Below, one piece after another: positions 38,387-48,529 of a stretch of 64,000 nucleotides of DNA. The notes under the pieces were generated by a model. It made no database searches and was not told the origin of the DNA. It saw only the letters and a list, made by a program, of their open reading frames with translations. This stretch comes from JADJXM01 sp937967285. Lineage in GTDB: Bacteria; Acidobacteriota; Blastocatellia; RBC074. The stretch's first letter is position 1. Each line of letters starts with the position of its first letter. Made by a program: the position numbers and the translations under genes. Location of the stretch: assembly GCA_050249535.1 (NCBI GenBank), contig JBFWQI010000009.1, positions 1 through 64,000 of the forward strand. The letters are read 5' to 3'.

Positions 38387-38555
38387 CTCGCGATATCCGG
38401 TGTACGATGAACCTGGTCGAAGGTCTGATTGTTCTATCCCGGAGTAAAAATTGCAAATCGGAGCGCGTCACAGAGGCGGCGGAACCGTATCTTGCGCAGG
38501 CATGGCATTATGGTGTAGAAGGTGAGCCGAAAGTTCAGAAAGGAATTCAGGGATA

Positions 38556-39149
<594 letters not shown>

Positions 39150-39186
39150 GCCGTCAGGCGGAAAAGTGAGAGAAGGGAGTCCATGC

Positions 39187-40254
39187 ATGACCAATGATCC
39201 CGGTAAGGGCAGACCGCTCGAGCACGATCTGCTCTTCGATTTTCTGCGGGTTGTCGAGGCGGCCGCGATCGAGGCGGCCCGCACGATGGGGCAGGGGGAT
39301 CGGGAATATTCCGACGAGGTGGCGGTCGAGAAGATGCGGGAGGTGATGGACACCATCCCGATGACCGGGACCATCGTGATCGGCGAGGGCGAACGCGATG
39401 AGGCGCCGATGCTCTACATCGGCGAGCGCGTCGGTCGCGGCGCGCATCAGGATGATAAGCAAGATACGCGAGATTACCCGGCAGTCGACATTGCGGTCGA
39501 TCCGCTCGAGGGGACCAATCTCTGCGCCACCGGATCGGCCAATGCCATTGCGGTGCTCGCGGCGGCGGAGAAGGGCGGGCTGCTCCACGCGCCGGACATC
39601 TACATGAACAAGATCGTCGTCGGGCCGTCGGTCAAGGGAGCGGTCGATCTCGACGCGCCGGTCAGGGACAATCTGAACGCCATCGCACGGCGGCTCAACC
39701 GGCAGGTCAACGACCTGACGATCGTGGTGCTGGAACGCCCGCGCCATGCGCGACTGATCCAGGATATCCGCGAAACCGGCGCCCGGATCAGGCTGATCAG
39801 CGACGGCGATCTGTCGGCGGGCATCTCGGCCGCGGTGGCGGGTTCCGGAGTCCATGCTCTGATGGGCATCGGCGGAGGACCCGAGGGAGTCATCACGGCC
39901 GCCGCCATGAAGTGCCTCAACGGCGAGATCCAGGCGCGTTTCATGATGAAGGATCAGATGGAGATCCCCGAGGATCGCGCCAAGATCGCCGACAACATCT
40001 ACGATCGAATGCAGGCCATGGGGATCAAGGACCCTTCGCGCGTCTATGACACCAACGAACTGGCGCCCGGCAAAAAGATCATGTTCGCGGCCTGCGGCGT
40101 GACCGACGGCACGATCCTGCGCGGAGTCAGGTTCTTCGGCAGCGGGAAGAGGACCCATTCGCTGGTCATGACCACCGAGACGATGCACGTCAGGTTCGTC
40201 GATACGGTGCACGTCGAGGGCGGTCCCGATTCGTTCGTCAGGTTCGACAGGTGA
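39187..40254 (+). CDS. glpX: Fructose-1,6-bisphosphatase class II
   Basis: A 355-residue GlpX-type phosphatase for gluconeogenesis. Motifs: IGEGERDEAPMLYIGERVG, DIAVDPLEGTNLCATG and GSGVHALMGIGGGPEG, all typical of the class. The ATG at 39187 follows AAGGGAG; an in-frame ATG at 39166 is less likely. Its stop overlaps the start of the DUF2085 gene by 4 bp, making an operon with the two membrane proteins downstream. Confidence 0.93.
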   Translation: MTNDPGKGRPLEHDLLFDFLRVVEAAAIEAARTMGQGDREYSDEVAVEKMREVMDTIPMTGTIVIGEGERDEAPMLYIGERVGRGAHQDDKQDTRDYPAVDIAVDPLEGTNLCATGSANAIAVLAAAEKGGLLHAPDIYMNKIVVGPSVKGAVDLDAPVRDNLNAIARRLNRQVNDLTIVVLERPRHARLIQDIRETGARIRLISDGDLSAGISAAVAGSGVHALMGIGGGPEGVITAAAMKCLNGEIQARFMMKDQMEIPEDRAKIADNIYDRMQAMGIKDPSRVYDTNELAPGKKIMFAACGVTDGTILRGVRFFGSGKRTHSLVMTTETMHVRFVDTVHVEGGPDSFVRFDR

Positions 40255-40787
40255 AGTCAGTTACGGCAATTTCAACGAGGACATTTCATCCGCTGACCGC
40301 CTGGGCGGCGCTGATCATTCTCGCGGCCGTATGGCTGCTCGGCATTTTCGGAGCGCCCCGGCTGATGGCCGGGGGGCATCATCTGGTGGCCTCGGCGCTC
40401 TACGAGGGATTCTCTGCGGTCTGCCATCAGAGACCCGATCGCTCGTACCATTATCTAGGTTTTCCGCTGGGAGTCTGCGCCAGATGCACCGGGATCTATG
40501 CCGGCTTTCTGGCCGGGCTGATTGCTGCTCCGCTGATTTTCGGTCCCGGAAACACTTCACCGCCGGCGCGGAAGTGGCTGATCGCGGCCGCCCTGCCGAT
40601 GGCGGTCGATTACGCCGGCGACCTGTTCGGCCTGTTCACAAACTCGCACCTCTCCCGCGCATTGACCGGCGGCATTCCGGGTCTGACAGCGGCCTGGTAT
40701 ATCCTGCCGGGGCTGACAGAGATTCTGAGCAGCGGTCAGCGCGCGGAGCGAAGATACCGTCATTTTCCTGAAGGAGAAGCTGAATGA
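40251..40787 (+). CDS. DUF2085 membrane protein
   Basis: A 178-residue protein with about four hydrophobic segments. Family signature seen: CHQRPDRSY followed by PLGVCARCTGIYAG, with conserved Cys and His that may bind metal. Function unknown. It overlaps both glpX and the next gene by 4 bp. Confidence 0.85.
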   Translation: MKSVTAISTRTFHPLTAWAALIILAAVWLLGIFGAPRLMAGGHHLVASALYEGFSAVCHQRPDRSYHYLGFPLGVCARCTGIYAGFLAGLIAAPLIFGPGNTSPPARKWLIAAALPMAVDYAGDLFGLFTNSHLSRALTGGIPGLTAAWYILPGLTEILSSGQRAERRYRHFPEGEAE

Positions 40788-41269
40788 ACGATGTCGATTA
40801 CAAGAAACCGGCGATTATCGGAGGCCTGATCGTCGGGGTATTGTCCGCACTGCCCTTCGTCAATCTGGCCTGCTGCCTCTGGGCGCTGGTCGGCGGAGCC
40901 GTCGCCTCCAAACTGCTCATCGATCGTTCGGGATCGCCGCTGGCCAGCAAGGACGGCGCCTGGATCGGCCTGCTGGCTGGAATCATCGGAGCGGCCATCT
41001 TCTTCATCATTCAGGCCCCGATCACGCTCTTTCAGATGGATTCAGTCATCCAGACGCTCTCGACCGACACCCGCATCCCGCCGGACATTCAGGCTTTCTA
41101 CATGAAGGTCGCCCAGAGTTCGGCGCTCAAGATCACGCTCTCGGTCGGCGGAGTCTTCTTCGGCGCCCTGATCGTCCTCGGGTTCACGGTCCTCGGCGGA
41201 ATGCTCGGCGTTTCGATCTTCGAAAAGAGAAAAGGCGGCAACTGGCCGCCCGGCGAATCCGCATACTGA
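40784..41269 (+). CDS. Small integral membrane protein
   Basis: A 161-residue protein with four probable transmembrane segments (about 11-29, 32-46, 58-78 and 118-142), rich in Gly. Start overlaps the DUF2085 stop (ATGA), so it is the last gene of the glpX operon. No named family recognised. Confidence 0.72.
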   Translation: MNDVDYKKPAIIGGLIVGVLSALPFVNLACCLWALVGGAVASKLLIDRSGSPLASKDGAWIGLLAGIIGAAIFFIIQAPITLFQMDSVIQTLSTDTRIPPDIQAFYMKVAQSSALKITLSVGGVFFGALIVLGFTVLGGMLGVSIFEKRKGGNWPPGESAY

Positions 41270-41300
41270 ATACAATGGAACAGTAGTTTTTTTGGATTTT

Positions 41301-41406
41301 GACGCCAAGGCAGCCAGGATGGATTTATTGACATAATTGCTCCAGCCTCCTCCCTTGCAACCTTCCCCTGGACTTCTGGTTTTGGCCATCCTGGCGGCTT
41401 GGCGTC
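41301..41406. repeat. Inverted-repeat intergenic element (GACGCCAAGG type)
   Basis: Arms GACGCCAAGG-CAGCCAGGATGG (41301-41322) and its near complement (41386-41406). The same words form the arms at 48347-48488, so this is a repeated family. Confidence 0.65.
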
Positions 41407-42027
41407 GAGATGACTTGGCATTCCTGGTTTCCTGGCGTCTAAGGATATTTAAGTTCCAAAGTACTGAACCGGCCGGCCCAATGGAAATTTCCGCCTGCGA
41501 TCCCCCATTTCTTTCCCCGGATCAAGAAATCGCTTTTCTCGATCCGGCTGAAGGTCTATAATGCTCGGCGTTGATGTGAAGCGGATAGTCGAAAGCAGCA
41601 ATCATCGGTTGGAAATGCCCGACATCAGCCTTCATATCGAACTTTGCCCCAAAAAAACCTCTAAGGTGCCATAAGAGCATCTCGAAATCCGGAGTCGCCT
41701 CACTTGCCAGTGCGCGCGTAAAGCGTTTGCTGTCATCACCTCAATCGGGAGAGAGCGGCAGTATGCTCATCCCTCGACGCCGGAGCTCGACAATATGCGA
41801 ATCGTTTCCGGTTTCCATTGTTCTGAAGGTCGTTGACGCCCTGCGAGACCGGAACAATCAGCAGAGATCTCTATCAGAAATGATCCCCGGGATGTTGTCC
41901 TGACTGGCTGATTATTTAATCAGACGGGCGTGGGCTGTCTCATGAGGCCGGGACACACAGACTGCACACATGTTAAATGATGCCCGGGAGGGCATCCGGA
42001 CACCTCACTTGTCCAGCAGGTTAGAAG
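41407..42027. other. Intergenic region upstream of sigma-like regulator
   Basis: About 620 bp with no supported gene. It holds a TATAAT-like box near 41557 and a 16-bp palindrome at 41908-41923. Confidence 0.45.
41908..41923. promoter_or_regulatory. 16-bp perfect palindrome, possible operator
   Basis: CTGATTATTTAATCAG, 104 bp before the regulator gene. A perfect palindrome in an AT-rich stretch could be an operator or a small hairpin in the leader. Confidence 0.35.
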
Positions 42028-43254
42028 ATGAAAGCTCCATCGAAGACTACGCCGAGGCCGCCGGCGAATACAAAATCAAGGGTCCCGGCACCCTGGAGGG
42101 CGAGGATCGAAAGCAACGACGCGCAGTCGTTGTGGCGGATGCTCAATCGTCTGGTCAGGGCTCATCCGCTGATCCGGTCGACAGCCGGATCGCAGCAGAT
42201 CCATCAGAGCGTTCCGGACGGGACGGTGGAATACGATCTGACGCAGGATCTCTATCTGCTGCTGATGCAGAAGGGCCGATTCCGGCATTACATTGTGACG
42301 AAGATGAGCGATGCCGAGATCGAGCGGGAGATCTTTCACATCGAGCTGACCAACCTGCTGATCGGAGGGCTGAGGCGGCAGCGGCCTGAGAACTATCGGA
42401 TCGTCCGTCGGGTGAGCAAGGTGCTCGAGACCGATCCGCGGTTCCGTCGATTCAGACAGCCGAACAGGCGCCAGGCGAGGTATCGCCAGGCGGCGGACGC
42501 GATGTTCGGGCTGCGCGAGTGGAGCAATGAAAAGAAGATGGGCGACACCGGCACCTTCTCCGACCGGATCGCGTCGATTCCGATGCGTATGCGGAACCGG
42601 CGCAGGGCTGGATGCACCGGCGACGCCCAGGTGATCATCAGCAATCAGGAGCTGGTCGAACTGATGGTCGAAATCTTCGAGGCGATCGATTCTCCGGCGC
42701 CGCTCCGAGTTTTGCGCCAGCTCGCTCTGAGCAAGCTGCCCGTCTACGATCCGGTCATGACCTCGATCGACGAGGATAACGGAGAAGACGGGCATTCCAG
42801 GATCAGTCTGACATTGTTCGCTTCGAAGGACGCTTCTCCGGAGGATGTCATCATCTCCAATGAAGAGGAGCGCTGGGCGAGGAAGATGGCTGAAAAGTTT
42901 CTCGACCGCCTCGGGGAGATGATGCGCGGAAATATGCGACGCACCGAGCGGATGTGCCGGGTGCTCTGGCACTGTTATTTCGATCCGGCTGAGCCGTCGC
43001 AGCTCGAAGTCGCGGAAATGGTCGGACTTTCGGATTCCTCGGTCAGCGATTACCGTCGCAAGCTGGAAGCGAGGCTGAAGGAGCTCGACTTCGCGCCATC
43101 ACAGTTGAAGAACTTCGCCGATGAGCTCGACGAACTGCTCCGCTGGCGCTTCTCCCTGCCGGTCGCAGCTCCGTCCGAAGTCGATCCCGATCTGGAATGG
43201 GCGAAATACGAATACGATCAGGAACCACCGGTCAAAACTGTCCTCATCAGCTAA
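42028..43254 (+). CDS. Sigma-70-like regulator with C-terminal HTH
   Basis: A 408-residue protein of a type seen in Acidobacteriota. A middle helical region (TVEYDLTQDLYLLLMQKGRFRHYI, IEREIFHIELTNLLIGGLRR) precedes an acidic linker (SIDEDNGEDGHS) and a C-terminal sigma region 4-like helix-turn-helix (SQLEVAEMVGLSDSSVSDYRRKL, near 335-357). It probably regulates transcription, perhaps as an unusual sigma factor. Homologues, as I recall, often stand beside CHAT-protease genes, but none is adjacent here; the only CHAT gene is 35 kb away. It lies upstream of a restriction-modification pair. Confidence 0.7.
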   Translation: MKAPSKTTPRPPANTKSRVPAPWRARIESNDAQSLWRMLNRLVRAHPLIRSTAGSQQIHQSVPDGTVEYDLTQDLYLLLMQKGRFRHYIVTKMSDAEIEREIFHIELTNLLIGGLRRQRPENYRIVRRVSKVLETDPRFRRFRQPNRRQARYRQAADAMFGLREWSNEKKMGDTGTFSDRIASIPMRMRNRRRAGCTGDAQVIISNQELVELMVEIFEAIDSPAPLRVLRQLALSKLPVYDPVMTSIDEDNGEDGHSRISLTLFASKDASPEDVIISNEEERWARKMAEKFLDRLGEMMRGNMRRTERMCRVLWHCYFDPAEPSQLEVAEMVGLSDSSVSDYRRKLEARLKELDFAPSQLKNFADELDELLRWRFSLPVAAPSEVDPDLEWAKYEYDQEPPVKTVLIS

Positions 43255-43382
43255 TCTTAATTCTTCACCACTCGTGTGTTTTCCTGAATTCCTACTTCAG
43301 TAGTGTCTTTTCGATTGATTTGCTAATATTTAAGGCAAGTTTATAACCATTTGTAATTAAATAATCGAGACAAGCTTCATAT

Positions 43383-44348
43383 ATGGCAGTAAACAGGGAT
43401 AAGCCAAGCAAATGGAAACGCGATATCGCTGAATCGGTTGATATGTACAATGATTGGTTCATGAACTTCGCGCCGAAGGCGTTCCGTGAGACGCGCATTC
43501 AGTCTACAAAAGATGTGGAAGCCGCTTTGCTCTTGACAAACAATTTGTCTAACATTCGGCCCTTGACATTGAGAGAGCACCCGGAGATACTTCCGACGCT
43601 TCGCATGGCGACATGCCCACCCCTAGCAGTGGACCGTCTCATCGGTCTCACTGGAATATCCTCAAACCTTGTAAAGTGTATGGAGCATCAAAAGAAACTA
43701 CCCGTGCGTATGTCGGTTGAGATGGCAGATGTTGAGTTGGCTCGCATTGCGTCCATAATAGTAAAGATGGCCGATCCAGATATTTTCGTGTGGCTTTCGC
43801 GTAAGGATAAACATGTTTCAGACACCGAAACCCATCGAGCAGCGACCATTGTTGCTGACCGGCTCTGCGGAGCGGTCGCCAACCCAATAATCCGTAATGC
43901 TCAAGAGAAACGGCAACTTGCCGCGATAAAAAAATGGCTCGAAGCTCGTGGCTACAAGCAACTTCCGAGTGGTGATAAAGTGAAGTTTGACGCAATGCCA
44001 TCTGGCACCTTCAGTTTCCGAATGAACGTTCCGGTGAAACTAGAAGGGGGTATAAGATCCGTGAACATCCCAATAGATGCAGTTATAAAACCCAAGAATG
44101 CCAAAGGTTACAGGTTCCCTATTTTTTTTGAGGCAAAGTCAGCGGGTGATTTCACCAACACTAATAAGCGACGTAAGGAAGAGGCCCTGAAGATGTCCCA
44201 GCTTCGCAATACCTATGGAAATAAGGTGCAATATAACCTTTTTCTTTGCGGTTACTTCGACTGTGGCTATCTTGGATATGAAGCTGCCGAAGACATTGAC
44301 TGGGTCTGGGAGCACCGTATTGATGATATTGCTAAGTTCGGAATTTGA
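43383..44348 (+). CDS. XamI-family type II restriction endonuclease
   Basis: A 321-residue protein resembling XamI endonucleases: N-terminal W-x-x-D-x-x-x-S-V-x-x-YN-x-WF pattern (residues 11-26), then a nuclease core with candidate PD-(D/E)xK residues in PIDAVIKP and FFEAKSAGDFTNTNKRR. XamI cuts GTCGAC, but specificity here is not proven. It is directly followed by its methyltransferase (2-bp gap to the ATG). Lower G+C than the surrounding genes points to horizontal transfer. Confidence 0.8.
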   Translation: MAVNRDKPSKWKRDIAESVDMYNDWFMNFAPKAFRETRIQSTKDVEAALLLTNNLSNIRPLTLREHPEILPTLRMATCPPLAVDRLIGLTGISSNLVKCMEHQKKLPVRMSVEMADVELARIASIIVKMADPDIFVWLSRKDKHVSDTETHRAATIVADRLCGAVANPIIRNAQEKRQLAAIKKWLEARGYKQLPSGDKVKFDAMPSGTFSFRMNVPVKLEGGIRSVNIPIDAVIKPKNAKGYRFPIFFEAKSAGDFTNTNKRRKEEALKMSQLRNTYGNKVQYNLFLCGYFDCGYLGYEAAEDIDWVWEHRIDDIAKFGI

Positions 44349-44350
44349 AA

Positions 44351-45937
44351 ATGACTCATGACATCGAAGCGAAAGAATTGGAACGCCTCGCGTTGCAGGC
44401 TTCTCTGGATGCGGGAAAACCTCAGGCTGAACGAAACCGAATGGGTCAGTATGCGACACCTACTGCGCTTGCCGAGGATATCCTGCACTACGCCGTATCT
44501 CTTTTGACTTCGGCAAAAAAGGTTAGTTTTCTCGATCCTGCCATCGGTACCGGCTCTTTTTATTCTGCGCTTCTAAAAGTTATTCCCAAAAACCGTGTCG
44601 CTGAAGCACTTGGATTTGAGCTCGACCCACAATATGGAAAAGTCGCGTCAGATCTCTGGAAGGATACGGGTCTGTTGGTTAAAATCGCTGACTTCACATA
44701 TGCTGAGCCTTCGCCGCGTTTCAATATGGTTATTTGTAATCCACCCTATGTACGACATCATCATTTGGATATCAGCGAGAAAACACGGCTTCAGATTTGC
44801 ACTAATCAGGCAAGCGGCATGAAATTAGGTGGTCTTGCCGGTCTCTATTGCCACTTCCTAGGAATCTCTCATGCATGGATGGCTGAGGGTGGTATCGCAG
44901 GCTGGCTTATCCCAAGCGAGTTTATGGATGTTAACTATGGTCATGCGGTAAAGCGCTATCTCCTGAATAATGTGACGCTGCTACACATTCACCGTTTTGA
45001 TCCGACCGAAGTTCAGTTTACTGACGCGCTAGTTTCTTCAGCTGTCGTATGGTTCAAGAACACAAAGCCATCTGGAGAGCATAAAGTAAAATTCACCTTT
45101 GGCGGTTCGCTATTCAAATCCAGACTTTCCCGTCTGGTATTAGCCCGTGACCTCGCTAATGAACCGAAATGGACACGGTTTCCTGCGGCGAAGATGCGCA
45201 ACATTGAGGGTGGACCTACACTTTCGGACTTCTTCCATATTAAGCGTGGGATTGCTACGGGTGATAACGGTTACTTTATCCTCTCAGAGGAAGCAATTGC
45301 TACAAAGGGGCTCCCAAGAGAAGTCTTTACCTCTATACTTCCTAGTCCACGGTACCTGCAGCAAAATGAAGTGAGGGCTAGGAAGGACGGTACACCTGAT
45401 ATCGACCGTAGACTCTTCCTCCTCAATACAAAACTGTCTGAGCAAGAAATTCGCCGGAATTTTCCTTCCCTATATGAGTACCTTAAGGAGGGCAAATTGC
45501 GTGGGTTGCACGAGCGCTATCTTTGCAAGCACCGTTCACCTTGGTACAGCCAGGAAAACCGACCAGCTGCTCCCATTGTTTGTACGTACCTGGGACGTGG
45601 AAATGCCAAGACAGGCAAGCCTTTCCGTTTCATACTTAACGGTTCGCGCGCTACGGTGCCTAATGTCTATCTGGCCCTTTATCCAACTCCATATATGGCT
45701 CGTGAAATATCGCGAGATCCGAGTCTTCTTAATAAAGTTTGGAGTGCCCTAAATAATCTATCGCCCGGCACACTAATCGGCGAGGGGCGTGTGTATGGAG
45801 GAGGCCTGTACAAACTCGAACCACGTGAACTGGGGAATTTGCCTGCCAAGTTCATAGAGGAATTGTTGCCAAGAGACAGTTTACCGAGGATATCAATTCA
45901 ACCAGAACTCTTTACTGATGGATTGAAAGTACGATAA
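44351..45937 (+). CDS. Adenine-specific DNA methyltransferase of the XamI system
   Basis: A 528-residue N6-adenine methyltransferase of the Eco57I/gamma type. SAM motif I is FLDPAIGTGSFYSAL, catalytic motif IV is ICNPPYVRHH, and GQYATPTALAEDIL stands before motif I. A target recognition region occupies the C-terminal half. The ATG at 44351 is preferred; a TTG at 44345 overlapping the nuclease stop is possible. It protects the host against the nuclease encoded just upstream. Confidence 0.87.
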   Translation: MTHDIEAKELERLALQASLDAGKPQAERNRMGQYATPTALAEDILHYAVSLLTSAKKVSFLDPAIGTGSFYSALLKVIPKNRVAEALGFELDPQYGKVASDLWKDTGLLVKIADFTYAEPSPRFNMVICNPPYVRHHHLDISEKTRLQICTNQASGMKLGGLAGLYCHFLGISHAWMAEGGIAGWLIPSEFMDVNYGHAVKRYLLNNVTLLHIHRFDPTEVQFTDALVSSAVVWFKNTKPSGEHKVKFTFGGSLFKSRLSRLVLARDLANEPKWTRFPAAKMRNIEGGPTLSDFFHIKRGIATGDNGYFILSEEAIATKGLPREVFTSILPSPRYLQQNEVRARKDGTPDIDRRLFLLNTKLSEQEIRRNFPSLYEYLKEGKLRGLHERYLCKHRSPWYSQENRPAAPIVCTYLGRGNAKTGKPFRFILNGSRATVPNVYLALYPTPYMAREISRDPSLLNKVWSALNNLSPGTLIGEGRVYGGGLYKLEPRELGNLPAKFIEELLPRDSLPRISIQPELFTDGLKVR

Positions 45938-46294
45938 ATCGGTAATTACCCTTGTGTCTCGTTTTTAAGTGTTATGTAAATTTGGGTTGTGCAACAATAT
46001 TCCTTCATGAAATAGTTTGCAATCAGCAAGAAATGCTTGACGATAGTTTGTTTTGAAAAAGTCAACATCCCGGTCGATGCTCTGGATCCCGCCCCGTCCG
46101 ATATCCCTTTATACTTGAACGATTTGACGAAATAGGGCTATTATCCGGTCGTGTCATCGGGAGTGTGCTTCCGATGGCCGGGAGACATGGTTCCTCTCCC
46201 TCCCCCCCTGGTCCTTCGAGGAACACCTTTGCCATTGTCCCGACGCGCCGAAATGGCGTCCTGAGTGTGGATCAATATCCGACAGGCTGAAGTG
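45938..46294. other. Intergenic leader of the exopolysaccharide cluster
   Basis: About 360 bp, AT-rich at its left end. It holds the promoter listed at 46115 and a stem-loop CATCGGGA / TTCCGATG at 46155-46176 at the start of the predicted leader. No gene is seen. Confidence 0.5.
46115..46144 (+). promoter_or_regulatory. Candidate promoter of the exopolysaccharide cluster
   Basis: TTGAAC (46115-46120), an 18-bp spacer and TATTAT (46139-46144). It predicts a leader of about 145 nt before the deacetylase gene, starting with a stem-loop. Confidence 0.45.
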
Positions 46295-47209
46295 ATGAAG
46301 ATCGAGAACGATCCTGTGAATGCCCTGACAGTCGACGTTGAAGACTACTTCCAGGTGGAGTCGTTTTCGAAGGTCGTCGCGCGGGAGGACTGGGGGGCGT
46401 GGGCGCCGCGGATAGCAGGCAGCACGGCCAGGATACTCGATCTGTTCGACGAGCATGGCGTGAAAGGGACATTCTTCGTGCTCGGCTGGGTGGCGGAGAG
46501 GAACAGGGCGTTGATCAGGCGGATCGCGGATTCGGGACACGAGCTGGCCTGTCACAGTTATTTTCATCATCCGATTCAGAATCAGGATGCGGACGGGTTT
46601 CGAGCCGATCTGCGCCGGGCGAAGGGGCTGATCGAGGATATTTCGGGTCGCGAGGTGACGGGCTATCGCGCGCCGACCTATTCGATCACGGGCAAGACCC
46701 GGTGGGCGTTGAGGATCCTGGTCGAGGAGGGATTCGAGTACGATTCGTCGGTCTTTCCGGTCTATCACGACAGGTACGGAATGCCAGGAGCCAGACGGTT
46801 TCCGCATTCGATCATGACCGAAGCGGGCGAGATATTCGAATATCCGCCATCGACGCTGCGCCTGGCGGGCTGGAACATCCCTCTGGCCGGGGGAGGATAT
46901 TTCAGGATTCTGCCGTACCGGTTTTTCAGATGGGGAGTGCGGAGGATCAATCTGGTCGAGCGCCAGCCGGCGATCTTCATGGTGCATGCCTGGGAGGTCG
47001 ATGACGAGCAGCCACGGATCAACGGGGGGCTGCTCAATGATCTGAGGCATCGCAGGAATCTGTCTCGAACATGGCCCCGCCTCGGTCAATTGCTGAATGA
47101 CTTCAGGTTTGCGCCGATTCGTGAGCTGGCGCGGCCTGTCAGTTCCAGTGTCGGTCTGAGCGACAAGACTGATCCGGGAGCCGGTGCGGTCTATGCGAGT
47201 CAGGACTGA
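46295..47209 (+). CDS. XrtA-type polysaccharide deacetylase
   Basis: A 304-residue NodB-domain protein of the exosortase-A/PEP-CTERM-associated type. Motifs: LTVDVEDYFQVE with the catalytic Asp pair, GTFFVLGWVAERN, CHSYFHHP in place of the H-x3-H metal site, GYRAPTYSIT and YDSSVFPVYHDRYG, then a C-terminal DUF3473-like region (GGGYFRILPYRF, FMVHAWEVD). It probably removes acetyl groups from the exopolysaccharide. The ATG at 46295 fits family starts; upstream Met at 46265 is less likely. First gene of the cluster. Confidence 0.88.
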   Translation: MKIENDPVNALTVDVEDYFQVESFSKVVAREDWGAWAPRIAGSTARILDLFDEHGVKGTFFVLGWVAERNRALIRRIADSGHELACHSYFHHPIQNQDADGFRADLRRAKGLIEDISGREVTGYRAPTYSITGKTRWALRILVEEGFEYDSSVFPVYHDRYGMPGARRFPHSIMTEAGEIFEYPPSTLRLAGWNIPLAGGGYFRILPYRFFRWGVRRINLVERQPAIFMVHAWEVDDEQPRINGGLLNDLRHRRNLSRTWPRLGQLLNDFRFAPIRELARPVSSSVGLSDKTDPGAGAVYASQD

Positions 47210-47231
47210 TGATCGGGAATCGGAAGCCGGA

Positions 47232-48311
47232 ATGAAAGTCATGGGCGAAGAGTCTGATCGGGACGGGCTGACGGTTCGCCGCTTTGTCCCGTCCGATCGT
47301 CAGGCATGGGATGCCTGCATCGAGGATTCTCCCTCAGCGACAATGTGTCATCGCAGCGAGTGGATGAGCGTGATCGAAGAGGTCTGGGGACACGCCAACT
47401 ACAGCCTGGTGGCGGAAAGCGAGGGGCGGGTGAGAGGCGTGCTGCCCCTCTTTCTGATCAGGAGCAGGTTATTCGGGACGCGGCTGGTCTCGACTCCGAA
47501 CGCCGTGTACGGAGGGCCGGTTGCAGCGGACGGGAGCGCGAAGCGGAGGCTGGTCGAGGCGGCGCTCGATCTCGGCAGGGAATTGAAGGCCGACTTCGTC
47601 GAGCTTCGCGACTCGAGCGGATGGGAGAACGGGCCGTGGAGGATCGAACCGCGTCGTCAGGATCTCTATTTCACATTCGAGTGTGAACTGACCGAATGCG
47701 ATGAGGATCTGATGGCTGCGTTTCCGCGAGATGTCCGTCGGATGATCCGCCTCGGCGGGCGGGCCGGTCTGACGGTCGAAGCGGGCGGCGCCGGCCTGCT
47801 CGAAGATTTTTACGGGATCTATTCGTCGAGCCTGCACCGGCTCGGGACGCCTGTCTTCCCGCGACGGCTCTTCAGGAGCTTCCTGTCGCGGTTCGGTCAG
47901 GACTGCGAGATCCTGGTCGTGCGTCACGAGGGGCGGCCCGCCGGCGCGGTCATGAGTTTCTATTTCCGCGACGCGGTCCTGCCCTATTTCGGCGGCGCGG
48001 ATCCGCTTTATTACGGCTCCGGAGTCAGCAATTTCATGTATTTCGAGCTGATGAAGCGCGCGGCGAGACGGGGTTGCACTCGGTTCGATTTCGGGCGCAG
48101 CAAGGCGGGAACGGGCGCGTTCGAGTTCAAGCGTGGCTGGGGCATGGAGGCGCGGCCGCTGCCGTATCGTTTCTTCTCAATCGACGGCGGGCGGATTCCG
48201 GATCTCAATCCTCTCAATCCGCGCTTCAGTCTGATGATCGAAGTATGGAAGCGGCTCCCGGCGGGAGTCGCACGGCTGGCCGGGCCGCTGGTGGTCCGGA
48301 ACCTGTTGTAG
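47232..48311 (+). CDS. FemAB-like XrtA-associated acyltransferase
   Basis: A 359-residue protein of the FemAB/GNAT type that accompanies exosortase-A clusters. Seen: TVRRFVPSDRQAWDACIEDSP at the start, GVLPLFLIRSRLFGTRLVSTP, DVRRMIRLGGRAGLTVE, and the second GNAT fold SGVSNFMYFELMKRAARRGCTRFDFGRS. The substrate is unknown; it may modify the polysaccharide or a carrier lipid. The start at 47232 lies 22 bp after the deacetylase stop; an earlier overlapping start at 47184 is possible. Confidence 0.85.
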   Translation: MKVMGEESDRDGLTVRRFVPSDRQAWDACIEDSPSATMCHRSEWMSVIEEVWGHANYSLVAESEGRVRGVLPLFLIRSRLFGTRLVSTPNAVYGGPVAADGSAKRRLVEAALDLGRELKADFVELRDSSGWENGPWRIEPRRQDLYFTFECELTECDEDLMAAFPRDVRRMIRLGGRAGLTVEAGGAGLLEDFYGIYSSSLHRLGTPVFPRRLFRSFLSRFGQDCEILVVRHEGRPAGAVMSFYFRDAVLPYFGGADPLYYGSGVSNFMYFELMKRAARRGCTRFDFGRSKAGTGAFEFKRGWGMEARPLPYRFFSIDGGRIPDLNPLNPRFSLMIEVWKRLPAGVARLAGPLVVRNLL

Positions 48312-48315
48312 GTTT

Positions 48316-48518
48316 GTAACTGCTCAGCCCTGTTGCAAAAATAAATTAGACGCCAAGGCGCCAAGATGGCCAAGTTTTATTCAGGCAATGAAGATCCGGA
48401 TCTAACCGATGTTCAATCGGCGAGATGGAGGAAGTGCGAGCTATCCCGCCCTGAATTCCATCTTGGCTCTCTTGGCGCCTTGGCGTCTAAATTTTTCTTC
48501 TCAAAGGCTGAGCGGTTA
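48316..48518. repeat. MITE-like inverted-repeat element, copy 2
   Basis: Outer inverted repeat GTAACTGCTCAGCC (48316-48329) and GGCTGAGCGGTTAC (48505-48518) with one mismatch, the same ends as the element at 6784-6921. Nested inside is a second pair with the GACGCCAAGGCGCCAAGATGG type arm (48347-48369 and near complement 48457-48488). It lies between two genes of the exopolysaccharide cluster. Confidence 0.7.
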
Positions 48519-48529
48519 CTTAGATTTTC

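Noticed and set aside
39154..40212. Minus-strand open frame of 352 codons opposite glpX
   Set aside because: Antisense of a confidently identified glpX.
41970..42389. 139-codon open frame overlapping the sigma-like regulator
   Set aside because: The regulator frame has an HTH motif and continues to a normal length; the other frame is a shadow rich in Asp, Arg and Ser.
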